A DNA stretch of 64,000 nt from QHXW01 sp035297145. Lineage in GTDB: Bacteria; Acidobacteriota; Terriglobia; Bryobacterales; Bryobacteraceae. The notes under the pieces were generated by a model. That model was given only the letters and a program-made list of their open reading frames with translations. It had not been told where the DNA came from and ran no database searches. Location: assembly GCA_035297145.1 (NCBI GenBank), contig DATGZN010000027.1, positions 139,619-203,618 on the forward strand. Direction: 5' to 3'. The position numbers and the translations under genes were made by a program. Below, in pieces: positions 1-8,110 of the stretch (position 1 is its first letter; the number at the start of each line of letters is the position of its first letter).

Positions 1-1013
1 TGTCGCTCGGTTCGAGTGCCCCCGTCATCGGCACGTATCAAGGCGTGTGGCCCGGCATTCCGGTCATGGAGGATGGCGCTGCCAAAGCCGGCCCATCAGG
101 CTCGCCCTGGATCAACACCAACGCCGGATTTCTCCGCGCCGCCCGCGCTTTCGGCGATAACACCGTCTGGATCGCCAACCTTCCGCCGCCCAAATTGGTC
201 ATCAGCCCCGAAAACTATGGGCAGGTCATCGGTGATGCTTCCATGGTCGGCGCTCGGTGGGTCGTCGCTCTTGATGACGATCTCGCCCGCCGCCTCCACA
301 ACGGCGACAAAGCGGCGCTCGATCAATGGAGCCGCATCATCCACCAGCTCGATTTCTACGAATCGCACCGCGACTGGCGCACCTTTCGCCCCTTCGCCAA
401 GCTCGCCGTCGTCCAGGGCGTTAATGACGGCGCGCTCCTCTCCGGCGGCATCCTCGACATGATGGGCGCACGCCACACGCCCGTCCTGATCGTCCCACCC
501 GACCGTCTCCGCCCGGGCACCCTCAACGGCGCCTCCATGGCCGTCGACGTCGACGCCGCCTCCCTCACTCCCGAGCAGCGGGACATCCTCAAAGCTTTCA
601 CCCGCGCCGGCGGCACGCTCCTCACCGGCCCCGCCGACTGGAAGGAAAACGCCGCCACCGCTCCCGACCAGATCACCCTCGACGACAAGCAAACCAAGCG
701 CCTCGACGACATTTGGCACGACATCAACTCCATGATCGGCCGCGGCAACCTTGGCGCGCGCCTGTTCAACGTCTCGTCTATGCTCTCCAACCTGCTAGTC
801 TCCCCCGACGGCAAACAGGTGCTCGTCCACCTGGTGAATTACTCGAATTACCCCGTCGACTCCGTCACCGTCCACGTCCTAGGTGACTTTCGCCAGGCCA
901 CTCTCTACCGCCCCGAATCTCCGGAAAGGAAGCTAGAAACTTATAAAGCGGAGGACGGAACGGGAGTAGATATCGACTTAGTCAACATAAGTGCAACCTT
1001 GCGGTTGGAATAA
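1..1013 (+). CDS. C-terminal part of an exported-glycosidase-like protein, 5' end outside window
   Basis: The reading frame is open from the first bases, so the gene begins upstream; a GTG about 45 bases in is internal. About 336 residues are visible. They include a loop with Gly/Pro-rich and aromatic residues, a central alpha/beta region resembling the glutamine-amidotransferase-like domain found in beta-galactosidase-type proteins (ILKAFTRAGGTLLTGP), and a C-terminal beta domain (VLVHLVNYSNYPVDSVTVHV) typical of the end of GH42-like or uncharacterised glycoside hydrolases. The last ~25 codons are less GC-rich than the rest. The substrate cannot be named. The family call is tentative because the catalytic domain, if there is one, lies outside the window. 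Confidence 0.55.
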   Translation, partial: SLGSSAPVIGTYQGVWPGIPVMEDGAAKAGPSGSPWINTNAGFLRAARAFGDNTVWIANLPPPKLVISPENYGQVIGDASMVGARWVVALDDDLARRLHNGDKAALDQWSRIIHQLDFYESHRDWRTFRPFAKLAVVQGVNDGALLSGGILDMMGARHTPVLIVPPDRLRPGTLNGASMAVDVDAASLTPEQRDILKAFTRAGGTLLTGPADWKENAATAPDQITLDDKQTKRLDDIWHDINSMIGRGNLGARLFNVSSMLSNLLVSPDGKQVLVHLVNYSNYPVDSVTVHVLGDFRQATLYRPESPERKLETYKAEDGTGVDIDLVNISATLRLE

Positions 1014-1038
1014 ACCGTAACACTTCGTCCCGTTTGTG

Positions 1039-1070
1039 TTTCTCGGCGTCTCTGTGTCTCGGCGCTAAGA
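1039..1070 (+). repeat. Short CTCGGCGT-type repeat, copy 1
   Basis: This copy contains the exact 14-mer TTTCTCGGCGTCTC, followed by a degenerate second unit (TGTGTCTCGGCG). The same 14-mer recurs at 2100 and 3962 in the same orientation. The copy lies in the gap just upstream of the MDR oxidoreductase gene. Confidence 0.8.
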
Positions 1071-1098
1071 CAGGCCCCTGAAAGGAGCGGGAAGCTTT

Positions 1099-2076
1099 AT
1101 GAAGGCGATTGTGCACACAGAATACGGACCGCCGGATGTCTTGCGGTTCACGGAGGTAGCAACACCTACGCCCGCGGACGATGAGGTCTTGATCAAGCTT
1201 TACGCGGCATCTGTCAATACACTGGACAGGGGCGGCTTGAGAGGACCGCTGTTCGCCCGCCCCATGATCGGGGGACTACTCAAACCAAAATACAAGGTTC
1301 TCGGCTCTGACATCGCCGGGCGAGTGGAAGCCGTTGGCAGACACGTAAAACAGTTTCAGCCAGGCGACGCGGTGTTCGGTGCAAAAGAGTGGTTCGGGCC
1401 AAGAAGGTTGGGAGGGTTTGCCGAGTACGTGTGTTCTGTCGAAGATAACCTAGTGCTGAAGCCAGCTAACGTATCGTTTGAGGAAGCAGCAGCCGTGCCA
1501 GTAGCGGCAATCACTGCCCTTCAGGGTCTTCGCGATAAGGGACGGATCCAGCGAGGCCAAAAGGTTCTGGTCGATGGCGCCTCTGGCGGTGTGGGTACAT
1601 TCGCGGTCCAGATTGCCAAATCGTTCGGGGCTGAAGTCACTGCCGTTTGCAGCACGAGAAATGTGGAAACAGCGCGATCGATTGGCGCGGACCATGTCAT
1701 TGATTACACGCAGGAAGATTTCACGAAGAGCGGGCAGCGTTACGATCTTATCCTGGCTGCGAACGCCTTTCATTCGATGTTCGATTACATGCGTGCGCTG
1801 AGTCAGGACGGAATTTATGTCTGGGCCGGAGGTAAAGTAAGTCCTCAAATCATGCTACTGGGACCATTAGTGTCACTGATTGGGCGCAAGAAGGTGTGTT
1901 TTTTTCTGGCGAAGCTAAACAAGAAGGATTTGGTTTTTCTGAAAGATCTTCTCGCAGCCAGAAGAATTGTGCCTGTCATCGCTAGGCGTTACCCGTTAAG
2001 CGACGCGGCTGAAGCTCTCCGTTATCTTGAAGAAGGACACGCGCAAGGGAAAGTCGTACTAACCGTTGAACATTAG
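1099..2076 (+). CDS. Zinc-independent MDR-family NAD(P)-dependent oxidoreductase (quinone oxidoreductase-like)
   Basis: This 325-residue protein has the usual length of the medium-chain dehydrogenase/reductase family. The N-terminal GroES-like domain opens with MKAIVHTEYGPPDVL. The Rossmann domain carries the nucleotide-binding motif DGASGGVGTFAVQIAK near residues 159-174. The catalytic-zinc cysteine/histidine set is not evident, which points to the quinone reductase / enoyl reductase branch. Substrate is probably a quinone, enone or aldehyde, with NADPH likely. An AAAGGAG site precedes the ATG. The gene looks lower in GC than its neighbours, with many AAA, TTT and GAA codons. Copies of the CTCGGCGT repeat flank it on both sides, which suggests acquisition or replacement at this site. 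Confidence 0.88.
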   Translation: MKAIVHTEYGPPDVLRFTEVATPTPADDEVLIKLYAASVNTLDRGGLRGPLFARPMIGGLLKPKYKVLGSDIAGRVEAVGRHVKQFQPGDAVFGAKEWFGPRRLGGFAEYVCSVEDNLVLKPANVSFEEAAAVPVAAITALQGLRDKGRIQRGQKVLVDGASGGVGTFAVQIAKSFGAEVTAVCSTRNVETARSIGADHVIDYTQEDFTKSGQRYDLILAANAFHSMFDYMRALSQDGIYVWAGGKVSPQIMLLGPLVSLIGRKKVCFFLAKLNKKDLVFLKDLLAARRIVPVIARRYPLSDAAEALRYLEEGHAQGKVVLTVEH

Positions 2077-2099
2077 TGCCGAAACTGAGCAAGGCCGCA

Positions 2100-2123
2100 T
2101 TTCTCGGCGTCTCCGCGTTGAAG
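2100..2123 (+). repeat. Short CTCGGCGT-type repeat, copy 2
   Basis: This copy carries the exact 14-mer TTTCTCGGCGTCTC followed by CGCGTTGAAG. It lies between the converging ends of the MDR oxidoreductase and the next minus-strand gene. It has the same orientation as the copy at 1039, so the two bracket the oxidoreductase as direct repeats. Confidence 0.8.
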
Positions 2124-2124
2124 T

Positions 2125-2712
2125 CTAAATTCCCTCCATCATCACTACCGGCGGCTTCCGGAACCAAGTGTCATAACCGATAATGAACCAGCCAATCGGA
2201 AATCCGCCCTCATGCGAGATCACTACGCCCACTCCGGACGCCTCAGCCGGAAGCGCGAACGAACGGCTCACCTCAACCGATTCTTGCGGCCGCAGCAGGA
2301 CGCTGTAGGGAACGTCGGAGTTCACGGCCACCGGATCAAAGCGTCGCCCCTGATCGTCCGTCAGATAGACGGCCAGATTCCGCTCCCGCTGTGAAACACG
2401 CCGCGCGCGACTCGATAAACGCAGTTCCACGCAGTACACAGTGCGGCCACTTTCCGGCGCTGGCTTCACCCCTGTCACCGCAACGCACCAATCATCGAAA
2501 CATAGAGGATCGCCTACTCTAAGAACTCGCCGTGGCAGAACCACAGACACTGCGATTACGATTGCCATGTATATCGCCGCCCCCGCGATTAGCCGATACA
2601 GAATCCGCCGGGCGCGGCCAAATTGCCACCGAAGGGCAAACCACCCCGCCGCCAACAAACTGAAGACAGCGGTGAGGAAAAGAGCGATGAAAAGCAAGTC
2701 AAACAAGCTCAT
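2125..2712 (-). CDS. Hypothetical membrane-anchored protein with C-terminal beta domain
   Basis: The protein has 195 residues. Two hydrophobic helices (about residues 5-27 and 38-60, LLFIALFLTAVFSLL and AAIYMAIVIAVSVV) are followed by a soluble domain with alternating strands (RTVYCVELRLSSRA, SVEVSRSFALP). This resembles the DUF4352-like immunoglobulin-type domains of membrane-anchored proteins. Two cysteines close to the second helix (LCFDDWC) could form a disulfide. The gene converges on the MDR oxidoreductase and diverges from the DUF362 gene. I cannot assign a function. Confidence 0.7.
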   Translation of the reverse strand: MSLFDLLFIALFLTAVFSLLAAGWFALRWQFGRARRILYRLIAGAAIYMAIVIAVSVVLPRRVLRVGDPLCFDDWCVAVTGVKPAPESGRTVYCVELRLSSRARRVSQRERNLAVYLTDDQGRRFDPVAVNSDVPYSVLLRPQESVEVSRSFALPAEASGVGVVISHEGGFPIGWFIIGYDTWFRKPPVVMMEGI

Positions 2713-2807
2713 GAAAAGTACTTCGTATCACAAAGAATTGCGCCGCGCAACCCATGTTCACAAATGCCGCTAAGCCCCCTCCCTTCCTGCTGTAGACTGA
2801 AAAGCAT

Positions 2808-3932
2808 ATGACCCGACGCGAACTGCTGGCGCTCATCGGCTCGGCGCCGCTCCTCAAAGCTGCGCCGGAAGCCCCCACCGCTCCGGTTTCGATTGCGAAG
2901 TGCGCATCTTACAACGACGATGTCACCGCGACGCTCTCTACCATGTTCGATCAGCTTGGCGGCCTCGATCGCATCGTCAAAAACAAAACCGTCACCATCA
3001 AGCTGAACTTGACCGGCAGCCCCGGCCTCCGCCTCCAGGGCCGTCCGCTCGGCGTGACGCATTACACGCATCCCAAGCTGGTCGGCGCCACGGCATACCT
3101 GATGGGACGTGCCGGTGCCAGGCGCATCCGCTTTGTGGAAAGCGGTTGGGCCTTGAGCGGACCGCTCGAGGACTACCTTCTCGATTCCGGTTGGAACGTG
3201 CGCGCGCTCACCAATGCCGCTCCCGGCGTCGAATTTGAGAACACCAACAATCTCGGCAAGGGTAAGCGCTATGCGCGGCTCAAGGTTCCGGTGACCCCGT
3301 ATATTTATTCGGCCTTCGACCTGAATCACGCGTTCGAGGAGACCGACGTCTTCGTCAGCATGGCCAAGCTCAAGAACCACGAAACCTGCGGCGTCACGCT
3401 ATCGCTCAAGAACTGCTTCGGCAACACGCCCGCTTCCATCTATGGCGATAACGCGGGCGAAGACGGGCCCAACGAAAAACCCACCAGCGGCCGCGAGGCC
3501 GTGTGCCACGAGGGCAAGCGTCAACCCTCCCGCTCCGCACCCCAGGAAATCAACTTCGGCACGAATCACGATCCCGGCTATCGCGTGCCGCACATCGTGG
3601 CCGATATGGTTGCCGCGCGTCCAGTGGATCTCGCCATCATCGACGGCGTCGAATCCATGGCCGGCGGCGAAGGCCCCTGGATACGCAGCAAACCTCTGCG
3701 CCTGGTGCAGCCGCATGTCGTAATTGCCGGCACCAACCCGGTCACCACGGATTCCGTCGCTACCGCAGTCATGGGCTACAACCCCCGCGCGGACCGCGGC
3801 ACCGCCCCGTTCAACACCTGCGATAACACCCTGCTCCTGGCCGAACGCCACGGCATCGGCACAACCGATCTCAACCGCATCGATGTCCGCGGCGTCCCCG
3901 TTTCCCAAGCGCTGTATAGATACGACGTCTGA
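2808..3932 (+). CDS. DUF362-domain exported protein
   Basis: The 374-residue protein starts with a Tat-like signal (TRRELLALIGSAPLLKAAP). The body fits DUF362, a family often fused to or replacing ferredoxin-type iron-sulfur proteins. It includes the conserved core KNKTVTIKLNLTGSPG, FVSMAKLKNHETCGVTLSLK and a late AIIDGVESMAGGEGP segment. A CxxC-type ferredoxin tail is absent, so any redox role is unproven. The family has no settled biochemical function. The gene ends about 20 bases before the gamma-glutamyltransferase start and on the same strand, so they are probably co-transcribed. Confidence 0.85.
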   Translation: MTRRELLALIGSAPLLKAAPEAPTAPVSIAKCASYNDDVTATLSTMFDQLGGLDRIVKNKTVTIKLNLTGSPGLRLQGRPLGVTHYTHPKLVGATAYLMGRAGARRIRFVESGWALSGPLEDYLLDSGWNVRALTNAAPGVEFENTNNLGKGKRYARLKVPVTPYIYSAFDLNHAFEETDVFVSMAKLKNHETCGVTLSLKNCFGNTPASIYGDNAGEDGPNEKPTSGREAVCHEGKRQPSRSAPQEINFGTNHDPGYRVPHIVADMVAARPVDLAIIDGVESMAGGEGPWIRSKPLRLVQPHVVIAGTNPVTTDSVATAVMGYNPRADRGTAPFNTCDNTLLLAERHGIGTTDLNRIDVRGVPVSQALYRYDV

Positions 3933-3951
3933 CAAACGGGGACTGACTACT

Positions 3952-5742
3952 GTGACTCTTTTTTCTCGGCGTCTCGGCGTCTCGGCGTTGATTCTCGCCG
4001 TCTTCTCTCTCCAGCTCTCCGCGCAGTCCCGCCACACCATGTTCCCGCCCGTCCGCGGCACCCATGAAATGGTCGGCGCGGCCAACAATCTCGAAGTCGA
4101 GGCAGGCTTCCGCATCCTGACCCAAGGCGGCAACGCCATCGATGCCGGTGTCGCCACCGTGCTCGCCGCCGCCGTCACCGAGCAATCCCGCTTCGGCCTG
4201 GGTGGCGAGATGCCCCTGCTCGTCAAACCCACTGGCAAACCGGTCATCGCCGTCAGCGGTGTCGGAACAGCTCCCGCCAAAGCCACCGTCGAGTTCTACC
4301 AGTCCCGCCAACTCGAGCCCTGGGAGGAAGAAGGCAACAAGCCGCCCATTCCCGTCTACGGCATGCGCGCCGCTCCCCTGCCCGGTGTTTTCGATGGATT
4401 GATTCTCGCGCTCTCCCGCTACGGCACCATGTCGTTCGCGCAGGTCGTTGCGCCTGCCATCGAATACACCGGCGGCTTTCCCATCGCCGAGGAATTCGCC
4501 TCGTTTATCCGCAACTATCAGCGTTTCCTTGAACTGTGGCCCGCGTCCAAGGAATTCTTCATGCCCGGAGGCGTCGCTCCCGAACGCGGTACGATTCTCC
4601 GCGAACCCACACTCGGCAAAACCTTGCGCGCCCTTGTTGCCATCGAGAAGAAAACTCCTGGCAGCCGCGCCGTCAAGCTCCGCGCCGTGCGCGACTATTT
4701 CTATAAGGGCGCGCTCGCCCGCCAACTGGCCACATTCTCGGAACACAACGGCGGCCTCATCACCTACCGCGATCTCGCCGGCTTCCACGCCGAAATCGAC
4801 AAGCCCCGCAGCACCACCTATCGCGGATATGAAATCGTCAAGCCCGGTTTCTGGACCCAAGGCCCCGTAATGCTCGAGAGTCTCAATCTCCTCGAAGGCT
4901 ACGACCTTCGTTCCATGGGCCACAATTCGCCGGAGTATCTCCACACCGTCATAGAAGCCGTGAAGCTCGCTTTCGCCGACCGCGACCGCTACTACGGCGA
5001 CCCCAAGTTCTCCCACATTCCCGAGGATATTTTGCTTTCGAAAGATTACGCCGCCGATCGCCGTAAACTCATCGATCCCGCGCACGCGTCGATGGAGCAC
5101 CGTCCCGGAACGTTCGGAGGGCCGCTGCCAATGGAGAAGGTTTCCACGGCGTACATCTGGCCCGCGCACGACACTACCTGCGTGAACGTCGTCGACCGCC
5201 ACGGCAACGTTTTCTCCGCTACGCCCAGCGGCGCCTGGCTGCCGTCAGTGATCGCGGGCGATACCGGCATTCCGTTCAGCATGCGCATGCAGACTTTCGT
5301 CATGACGCCCGGTCATCCGAATCAGCTCGCACCCGGCAAGCGTCCGCGCGTCACGCTCAGCCCGACTATCGTGCTCAAGGACGGAAAACCGTTTCTCGCG
5401 CTCTCCACGCCCGGTGGCGACAATCAGGACCAGGCTTTGCTGCAAGTCCTTCTGAACATCATCGAGTTTGGCATGCCGCCGCAGGAGGCCGTTGAGGCCG
5501 CGCGCTTCCAGACCGAGCATTTCTACAGCTCCTTCGGCAACCACGAATTCACACCGGGAAAACTCAGCATCGAAGGCCGCATCCCGAAATCCACCGTCGA
5601 CAGGTTGACGGCTCTCGGCCACTCCGTCACTGTATCCGGCGAATGGAGCAATTCCTCCGCGCCGACGGTGATCAAGATTTCCGGTGGTGTGCTCGATGGC
5701 GGTGCTGATCCGCGCCGCGCCCGCTTCATTTTTGGAAGGTGA
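3952..5742 (+). CDS. ggt: Exported gamma-glutamyltransferase
   Basis: The enzyme cleaves gamma-glutamyl bonds (glutathione and relatives) in the periplasm. The GTG at 3952 is chosen because it is followed directly by a signal peptide (FSRRLGVSALILAVFSLQ, cleavage near SAQ). It gives 596 residues, normal for the family, whereas the frame extended upstream is only a shadow of the DUF362 gene. The autocatalytic processing site is D-T-T-C around residues 407-410, with Thr408 the expected nucleophile. The usual TTH motif is TTC here. Other family motifs are RFGLGGEMPLLV near the N-terminus and NGGLITYRDLAGF. The signal peptide is written by the third CTCGGCGT repeat copy. The stop overlaps the SD region of the next gene. 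Confidence 0.92.
   Translation: MTLFSRRLGVSALILAVFSLQLSAQSRHTMFPPVRGTHEMVGAANNLEVEAGFRILTQGGNAIDAGVATVLAAAVTEQSRFGLGGEMPLLVKPTGKPVIAVSGVGTAPAKATVEFYQSRQLEPWEEEGNKPPIPVYGMRAAPLPGVFDGLILALSRYGTMSFAQVVAPAIEYTGGFPIAEEFASFIRNYQRFLELWPASKEFFMPGGVAPERGTILREPTLGKTLRALVAIEKKTPGSRAVKLRAVRDYFYKGALARQLATFSEHNGGLITYRDLAGFHAEIDKPRSTTYRGYEIVKPGFWTQGPVMLESLNLLEGYDLRSMGHNSPEYLHTVIEAVKLAFADRDRYYGDPKFSHIPEDILLSKDYAADRRKLIDPAHASMEHRPGTFGGPLPMEKVSTAYIWPAHDTTCVNVVDRHGNVFSATPSGAWLPSVIAGDTGIPFSMRMQTFVMTPGHPNQLAPGKRPRVTLSPTIVLKDGKPFLALSTPGGDNQDQALLQVLLNIIEFGMPPQEAVEAARFQTEHFYSSFGNHEFTPGKLSIEGRIPKSTVDRLTALGHSVTVSGEWSNSSAPTVIKISGGVLDGGADPRRARFIFGR
3962..3992 (+). repeat. CTCGGCGT tandem repeat inside the ggt signal-peptide codons, copy 3
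   Basis: Three tandem 8-mers of TCTCGGCG follow one another, starting with the same 14-mer TTTCTCGGCGTCTC as the copies at 1039 and 2100. Because 8 is not a multiple of 3, the units read as SRR-LGV-SAL within the signal peptide. Confidence 0.85.
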
Positions 5743-5744
5743 AT

Positions 5745-6971
5745 ATGCGAACCATTACGCGCAGTTGCCTGGCATTCCCTCTAGCCGCGTTCCTGTTGCT
5801 CCATGCCGCGCCGCCCGCCGTGAACACCGGAAAAGCCGGGATGGATGCGGAAATCCTCGCGCGCATTCCAGCGCGCATGAAGGCCTTCGTGGACAAGGGC
5901 ACGCTCCCCGGCGTGGTCACTCTCGTGCAGCGCCACGGCGCGCTCGCGCAAGTCGAAGCCGTAGGTTATCGCGACCTAGAAACCAAGCAACCAATGCGCA
6001 CCGATACGATTTTCCGCATCGCTTCCATGACCAAGCCTTTTACGGCGGTCGGCATCATGATCCTGATGGAGGAGGGTCGACTGGCGCTCCGCGATCCGGT
6101 GGAGAAATATCTGCCGGAGTTCAAAAACATGTGGGTCATCGAGAGCCGCGAAGGCGACAAGAACGGCGACACCAAGCGCGTTCTCCGCCATGCCTCCCGC
6201 CCCATCACCCTGCGCGATCTGTTGACCCATACCTCCGGCATGTACGGCATGCCGCCCGAGACTCTTGACGAAGCCATCGCCCGCAAGACCCTCACCCTTT
6301 CCGAAGTTGCCCTCATGGCGTCCCAGAAACCTCTCGATTTCGACCCCGGCACGAAATGGCAATACAGTAACTACGGCATCGCCGTTCTGGGCCGCATCAT
6401 CGAAATCGTCGCTGATCAGCCTTACGACAAATTCATCGAGTCGCGAGTTTTCCAGCCGCTTGGCATGAAAGACAGCTTCTTCTTCCTGCCGGCCGACCGT
6501 CGCGATCGCGTGGCTACGGTGTATGTGCTGGACAAAGGCAAATTGCAGAAAGCCGATTGGGATTTCACGGACAAAGACGCGAAGTACCCGTTTCCCGAAG
6601 GGGGCATGTATTCCACCGCCCTCGACCTCGCAGCCTTCTATCAGATGATGCTGAATGGAGGGTCCCACAACGGCAAACGCATTCTCTCGCGCGCCACGGT
6701 GGACATGATGACCGAAGTGCACACTGGCGAGTTGTCGATCGGTCAGTCCGCTGGAATGGGGTACGGGCTGGCCTGGGCTATCGTGCGCACGCCGGATGGC
6801 ACGCTGCCGCTGGCCTCCATCGGCACCTACGGCCACGGCGGCGCGTTTGGAACTTACGGTTGGGTGGATCCGAAAAAAGACTTGGTGGGCGTGTTTCTGG
6901 TGCAGCAGCCCGATGTCGCCACCGAGCGTAGCGCCTTCATGGCGATGGCCGCGTCGGCGATTAATGAATGA
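5745..6971 (+). CDS. Serine hydrolase, class C beta-lactamase / penicillin-binding-like (S12)
   Basis: The ATG at 5745 is preferred over the in-frame GTG at 5739 because GGAAGGTG sits directly before it as ribosome-binding site. The protein has 408 residues with a Sec signal (residues 1-22). The active-site signature is complete: SxxK as S94-M-T-K97, YxN as Y207-S-N209, and an HGG triad at H364 replacing KTG. This set fits S12 esterases, D-amino-acid peptidases and class C-like enzymes; lactam hydrolysis itself is unproven. The gene follows ggt with only a few bases between, so both may belong to an exported peptide-processing unit. Its 3' end overlaps the convergent gene by 11 bases. Confidence 0.9.
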   Translation: MRTITRSCLAFPLAAFLLLHAAPPAVNTGKAGMDAEILARIPARMKAFVDKGTLPGVVTLVQRHGALAQVEAVGYRDLETKQPMRTDTIFRIASMTKPFTAVGIMILMEEGRLALRDPVEKYLPEFKNMWVIESREGDKNGDTKRVLRHASRPITLRDLLTHTSGMYGMPPETLDEAIARKTLTLSEVALMASQKPLDFDPGTKWQYSNYGIAVLGRIIEIVADQPYDKFIESRVFQPLGMKDSFFFLPADRRDRVATVYVLDKGKLQKADWDFTDKDAKYPFPEGGMYSTALDLAAFYQMMLNGGSHNGKRILSRATVDMMTEVHTGELSIGQSAGMGYGLAWAIVRTPDGTLPLASIGTYGHGGAFGTYGWVDPKKDLVGVFLVQQPDVATERSAFMAMAASAINE

Positions 6972-7989
6972 CCGTTGCCTTGAAGGTTTGAGCCGCCGGC
7001 GTCACCGTCGCACCTGACAAGTTGCAAAGCTCGACGGCAACCGTATTCGCGGCGGTTGCGATCATAGTCCCCGTAAGCCCTGCCGTCAGTGTGGCCGGCC
7101 AGCCCGGGGCAATCGAATCCCCTGGATTCACCCCAGTTAGCGTGAACGTCAATTCCGCGCATGCCGCCTGTGCAATTGGCCCAAAACTAAGTGACGCCGA
7201 CCCCATGAGAAATGCCGGCTCCGCGCCTCCCCCGGTTGCATTAACCGCACACGATCCGGATTGCGCCGAGGCGAAGTTGACGGTCAATGAATTCGCGTTC
7301 GTCAGAGCCGCAGATTTTGGCAGAATCCAAAGCGGGGGGGTGCTGGTGTCGAAACAGGTGAATACGATGCTGGTTGAGTTTAGATTGTGAGCCAGAGTCA
7401 CCGTAGTAGCACTGGTGAACGCCTGCTGAAAGTTTGGTGTTGAGCCGGCTCCGTTCGCATTCACCACGCATGAGCCGGATTGCGCTGAGGCGAAATTGAC
7501 AGTCAGCGTATTCGGATTTGTAAGCGCGACGGATCTTGGTAGAATCCACAACGGCGGAGTGCTGTTGTCGAAGCAGGCGAACACGATGCCAGTCGAATTC
7601 AGATTGTGCGTGAGCGTGACGGATGTCGCGCTGGCGAATGCCTGCTGAAAATTGGGCCCGCCCCCGCAAGCCGCGCCGCCATCCACGACATTTCCGTTGG
7701 CATCGAAGCGCGCGCAGTCGCCCGAGTTGGTGTTGCCGGTGACCGTGCCCATTCTGACCCAGTTGTTGGTGGAGGAACAGGAATACAACGGGCCGCTGCT
7801 CAGATAAAACAGTTCCCCGGCTGAGCAGGCGCCCGGAAGTGACGCGGCGCTCCGAGCCGGCTTGGTGAGAGACGCCCCCGTAAAGTCGATTGACTTGCTC
7901 TGCGTCCTCAGGTCCACCTTGGTCTGGGCCAATGCGCAGCTCCACCCGGCCGCGAGCAGCCAGCCAACCAGGAATCCGTGGGCCTTCAT
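6961..7989 (-). CDS. Exported protein with two tandem tail-fibre-like domains
   Basis: This 342-residue protein has a clear signal peptide (MKAHGFLVGWLLAAGWSCALAQ). An N-terminal region (about 23-100) of the kind seen in Solibacter-type exported proteins has a DLRTQSKSIDFTGA start and several cysteines. Two nearly identical 73-residue units follow, each beginning NFQQAF and containing VTLxHNLNSTxIVF and TVNFASAQSGSC. Their pattern resembles the small beta domains of phage tail fibres and adhesins. A C-terminal beta domain ends the protein. It is probably surface-exposed; the ligand is unknown. Confidence 0.75.
   Translation of the reverse strand: MKAHGFLVGWLLAAGWSCALAQTKVDLRTQSKSIDFTGASLTKPARSAASLPGACSAGELFYLSSGPLYSCSSTNNWVRMGTVTGNTNSGDCARFDANGNVVDGGAACGGGPNFQQAFASATSVTLTHNLNSTGIVFACFDNSTPPLWILPRSVALTNPNTLTVNFASAQSGSCVVNANGAGSTPNFQQAFTSATTVTLAHNLNSTSIVFTCFDTSTPPLWILPKSAALTNANSLTVNFASAQSGSCAVNATGGGAEPAFLMGSASLSFGPIAQAACAELTFTLTGVNPGDSIAPGWPATLTAGLTGTMIATAANTVAVELCNLSGATVTPAAQTFKATVIH
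7216..7653 (-). repeat. Tandem duplication, two contiguous 219-bp units
   Basis: Units at 7435-7653 and 7216-7434 each encode 73 residues and are contiguous without a linker. Amino-acid identity is high (only about 13 differences by eye), which suggests a recent in-frame duplication. Confidence 0.85.
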
Positions 7990-8110
7990 TCATTCAGATT
8001 GTAGGAATACGGCCTAAGGCAGGATGCACTTTTGCGCAATTAAGTATCTGAAGGGAAAACGAGTATAAGCTCATCCGACCTGTGAACGCGAGGCACGATA
8101 TCATTGTCCG

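Noticed and set aside
3871..5202. Long minus-strand frame (443 codons) opposite ggt
   Set aside because: It is antisense to a gene with complete family motifs. Its Gly/Ala/Glu-rich product has no domain, as expected from high-GC shadow frames.
6961..7989. Prophage tail gene
   Set aside because: A signal peptide and the lack of any other phage gene around it argue against a prophage.
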